Origin: CAJQQY01 sp045106765
GTDB lineage: Bacteria > Bacteroidota > Bacteroidia > Chitinophagales > Saprospiraceae
NCBI GenBank assembly: GCA_045106765.1
Contig: JBGCFD010000030.1
Location: forward strand, 5,747 to 69,746
Length of the DNA: 64,000 nt
Direction: 5' to 3'
Below, one piece after another: positions 63,122 through 64,000 of the stretch; the stretch's first letter is position 1; the number at the start of each line of letters is the position of its first letter. The notes beneath the pieces were generated by a model. It saw nothing but the letters and a program-made list of their open reading frames with translations. It ran no database searches and had not been told where the DNA came from. The translations under genes and the position numbers were made by a program.

Positions 63122-64000
63122 ATGAAAAACTTTATTTTAAAATTTACTTTTTTTCTTTTCTTATTTTTTTCCATTGATACTAGTGCGCAGTTAGAAGAAA
63201 TTATTCTCAACAATCCTTCTTTTGAAGATTTTGCAAGACCGGGTAAACAACCAAGAGGATGGTATGATTGTGGAGATATTAAGTTCCCTTTAGAAACTCC
63301 ACCTGATACACATCCGGCTGAGTTGACTAATGGAAACCCTATATTTGGAGTTACTCAAAAAGCATTTCATGGAGATACATATTTAGGATTAGTTTATCGC
63401 GAAACCGATACTTATGAATCTGTGTCTCAAAAACTAATGTCTAAATTATTAATTGGGAATATTTATTCTTTTACCATTTCGCTAAGTACATCTGATGTAT
63501 ATGTAAGTTCAATCAGAAATAGAGAATACCAAAAAGAGGTTAATTTCACCACACCAGTTTTTTTGAGAATTTGGGGAGGAATAGGGTTTTGTGATAAAAA
63601 AGAACTTTTGGCTCAAAGTCCATTAATCAATAATACGGAATGGAAGGATTTTACTTTTTTTCTTGAACCAAAAAGTGATGACATATCTTATATACTTTTA
63701 GAGGTTGCATCCGATGATCCTGTTAATGGAAACTTATTAATTGACAATGCATCAACAATTTACCTTGAAAAGGTGGATTCTCTTGAAAGAGCAAATCTAT
63801 CCTTGTTAAGAGATGAAATAAACGAAAGGAATAAAGTAAAACGTTTGATTGAAAGAGAGATTACCATAAAAGGAACATCCATCAAATTTAAAGACAATCA
63901 ATTAACTATATCAGGAGAAAGAAAAATCCGGTCTATATTAAATGTAATGCAAGATCTACCTGACTATAAATTAATTTTTGATTTTAATGGATTAAGAAAA
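63122..64000 (+). CDS. OmpA-like secreted protein with N-terminal carbohydrate-binding-like domain (partial)
   Basis: The frame runs from ATG 63122 to the right edge, 293 residues, and continues outside. It has a signal peptide (cleavage about residue 23, ...TSAQ). A CBM-like jelly-roll with the opening NPSFEDFARPG and GWYDCGD follows (about 28-215). A short helical linker leads into what looks like the start of an OmpA-like domain (IKFKDNQLTISGERKIRSI). Bacteroidota OmpA proteins with this 'NPSFE' N-terminus are common; binding partners are unknown. The C-terminal peptidoglycan-binding part is not in view. Confidence 0.7.
   Translation, partial: MKNFILKFTFFLFLFFSIDTSAQLEEIILNNPSFEDFARPGKQPRGWYDCGDIKFPLETPPDTHPAELTNGNPIFGVTQKAFHGDTYLGLVYRETDTYESVSQKLMSKLLIGNIYSFTISLSTSDVYVSSIRNREYQKEVNFTTPVFLRIWGGIGFCDKKELLAQSPLINNTEWKDFTFFLEPKSDDISYILLEVASDDPVNGNLLIDNASTIYLEKVDSLERANLSLLRDEINERNKVKRLIEREITIKGTSIKFKDNQLTISGERKIRSILNVMQDLPDYKLIFDFNGLRK

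Overview
The window is about 64 kb of AT-rich chromosome from a Bacteroidota bacterium, most likely a Saprospiria-type organism. Three things point there: lipoproteins and secreted proteins with C-terminal type IX secretion (T9SS) sorting domains, TAnnTTTG promoter boxes in place of an E. coli -10, and three proteins with effector-associated-domain-11-like (EAD11-like) N-termini. I found no rRNA, tRNA, CRISPR array or intact insertion sequence. Assignments come from reading motifs; no database was searched.

Layout. 1-8.3 kb: end of an unknown gene, glycogen branching enzyme, a DUF5686 surface protein, a TlpA-like thioredoxin lipoprotein and purL. 8.3-13.3 kb: an accessory-looking, gene-poor stretch with a 1007-residue EAD11-like / P-loop NTPase / pentatricopeptide-like-repeat protein, a Cys-rich small lipoprotein and a possible degraded transposase. 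13.3-19.6 kb: methylmalonyl-CoA mutase small subunit without its partner, a sodium/solute symporter, two envelope proteins, and a two-gene unit with a second, membrane-anchored EAD11-like protein. 19.9-26 kb: a giant alpha-2-macroglobulin-like lipoprotein. 26.3-32.7 kb: an apparent iron-uptake operon (DUF4856 lipoprotein, imelysin, HTTM membrane protein, TonB-dependent receptor, and a 58-codon Cys/Lys-rich gene) behind a clear promoter with operator-like palindromes. 32.8-42.4 kb: mostly housekeeping (quinone oxidoreductase, malate:quinone oxidoreductase, DUF697/SHOCT, DUF429, pyrophosphatase, divergent queC/queF, YchF, ACP phosphodiesterase). 42.6-50 kb: the TamB/TamL envelope pair. 50-60 kb: a lipoprotein tyrosine phosphatase, an NlpC/P60-like protein, a T9SS tyrosinase and a T9SS FG-GAP protein, separated by palindromic dispersed repeats. 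60-64 kb: an alpha-helical hypothetical, a third EAD11-like membrane protein, a YdeI/DUF1905 protein and the start of an OmpA-like protein.

The most unusual content is the set of three EAD11-like proteins. One is a cytoplasmic NTPase whose C-terminal half has PPR-like repeats with a regular 30-34-residue period, an architecture rare in bacteria. The other two are membrane-anchored with C-terminal domains placed across the inner membrane. EAD domains are thought to pair like with like, so these could be parts of one signalling or conflict network; that link is inference. Also notable are two copies of a ~215-bp palindromic repeat whose central 12 bp lie in opposite orientation, and a Cys/Lys-rich mini-gene at the end of the iron operon.
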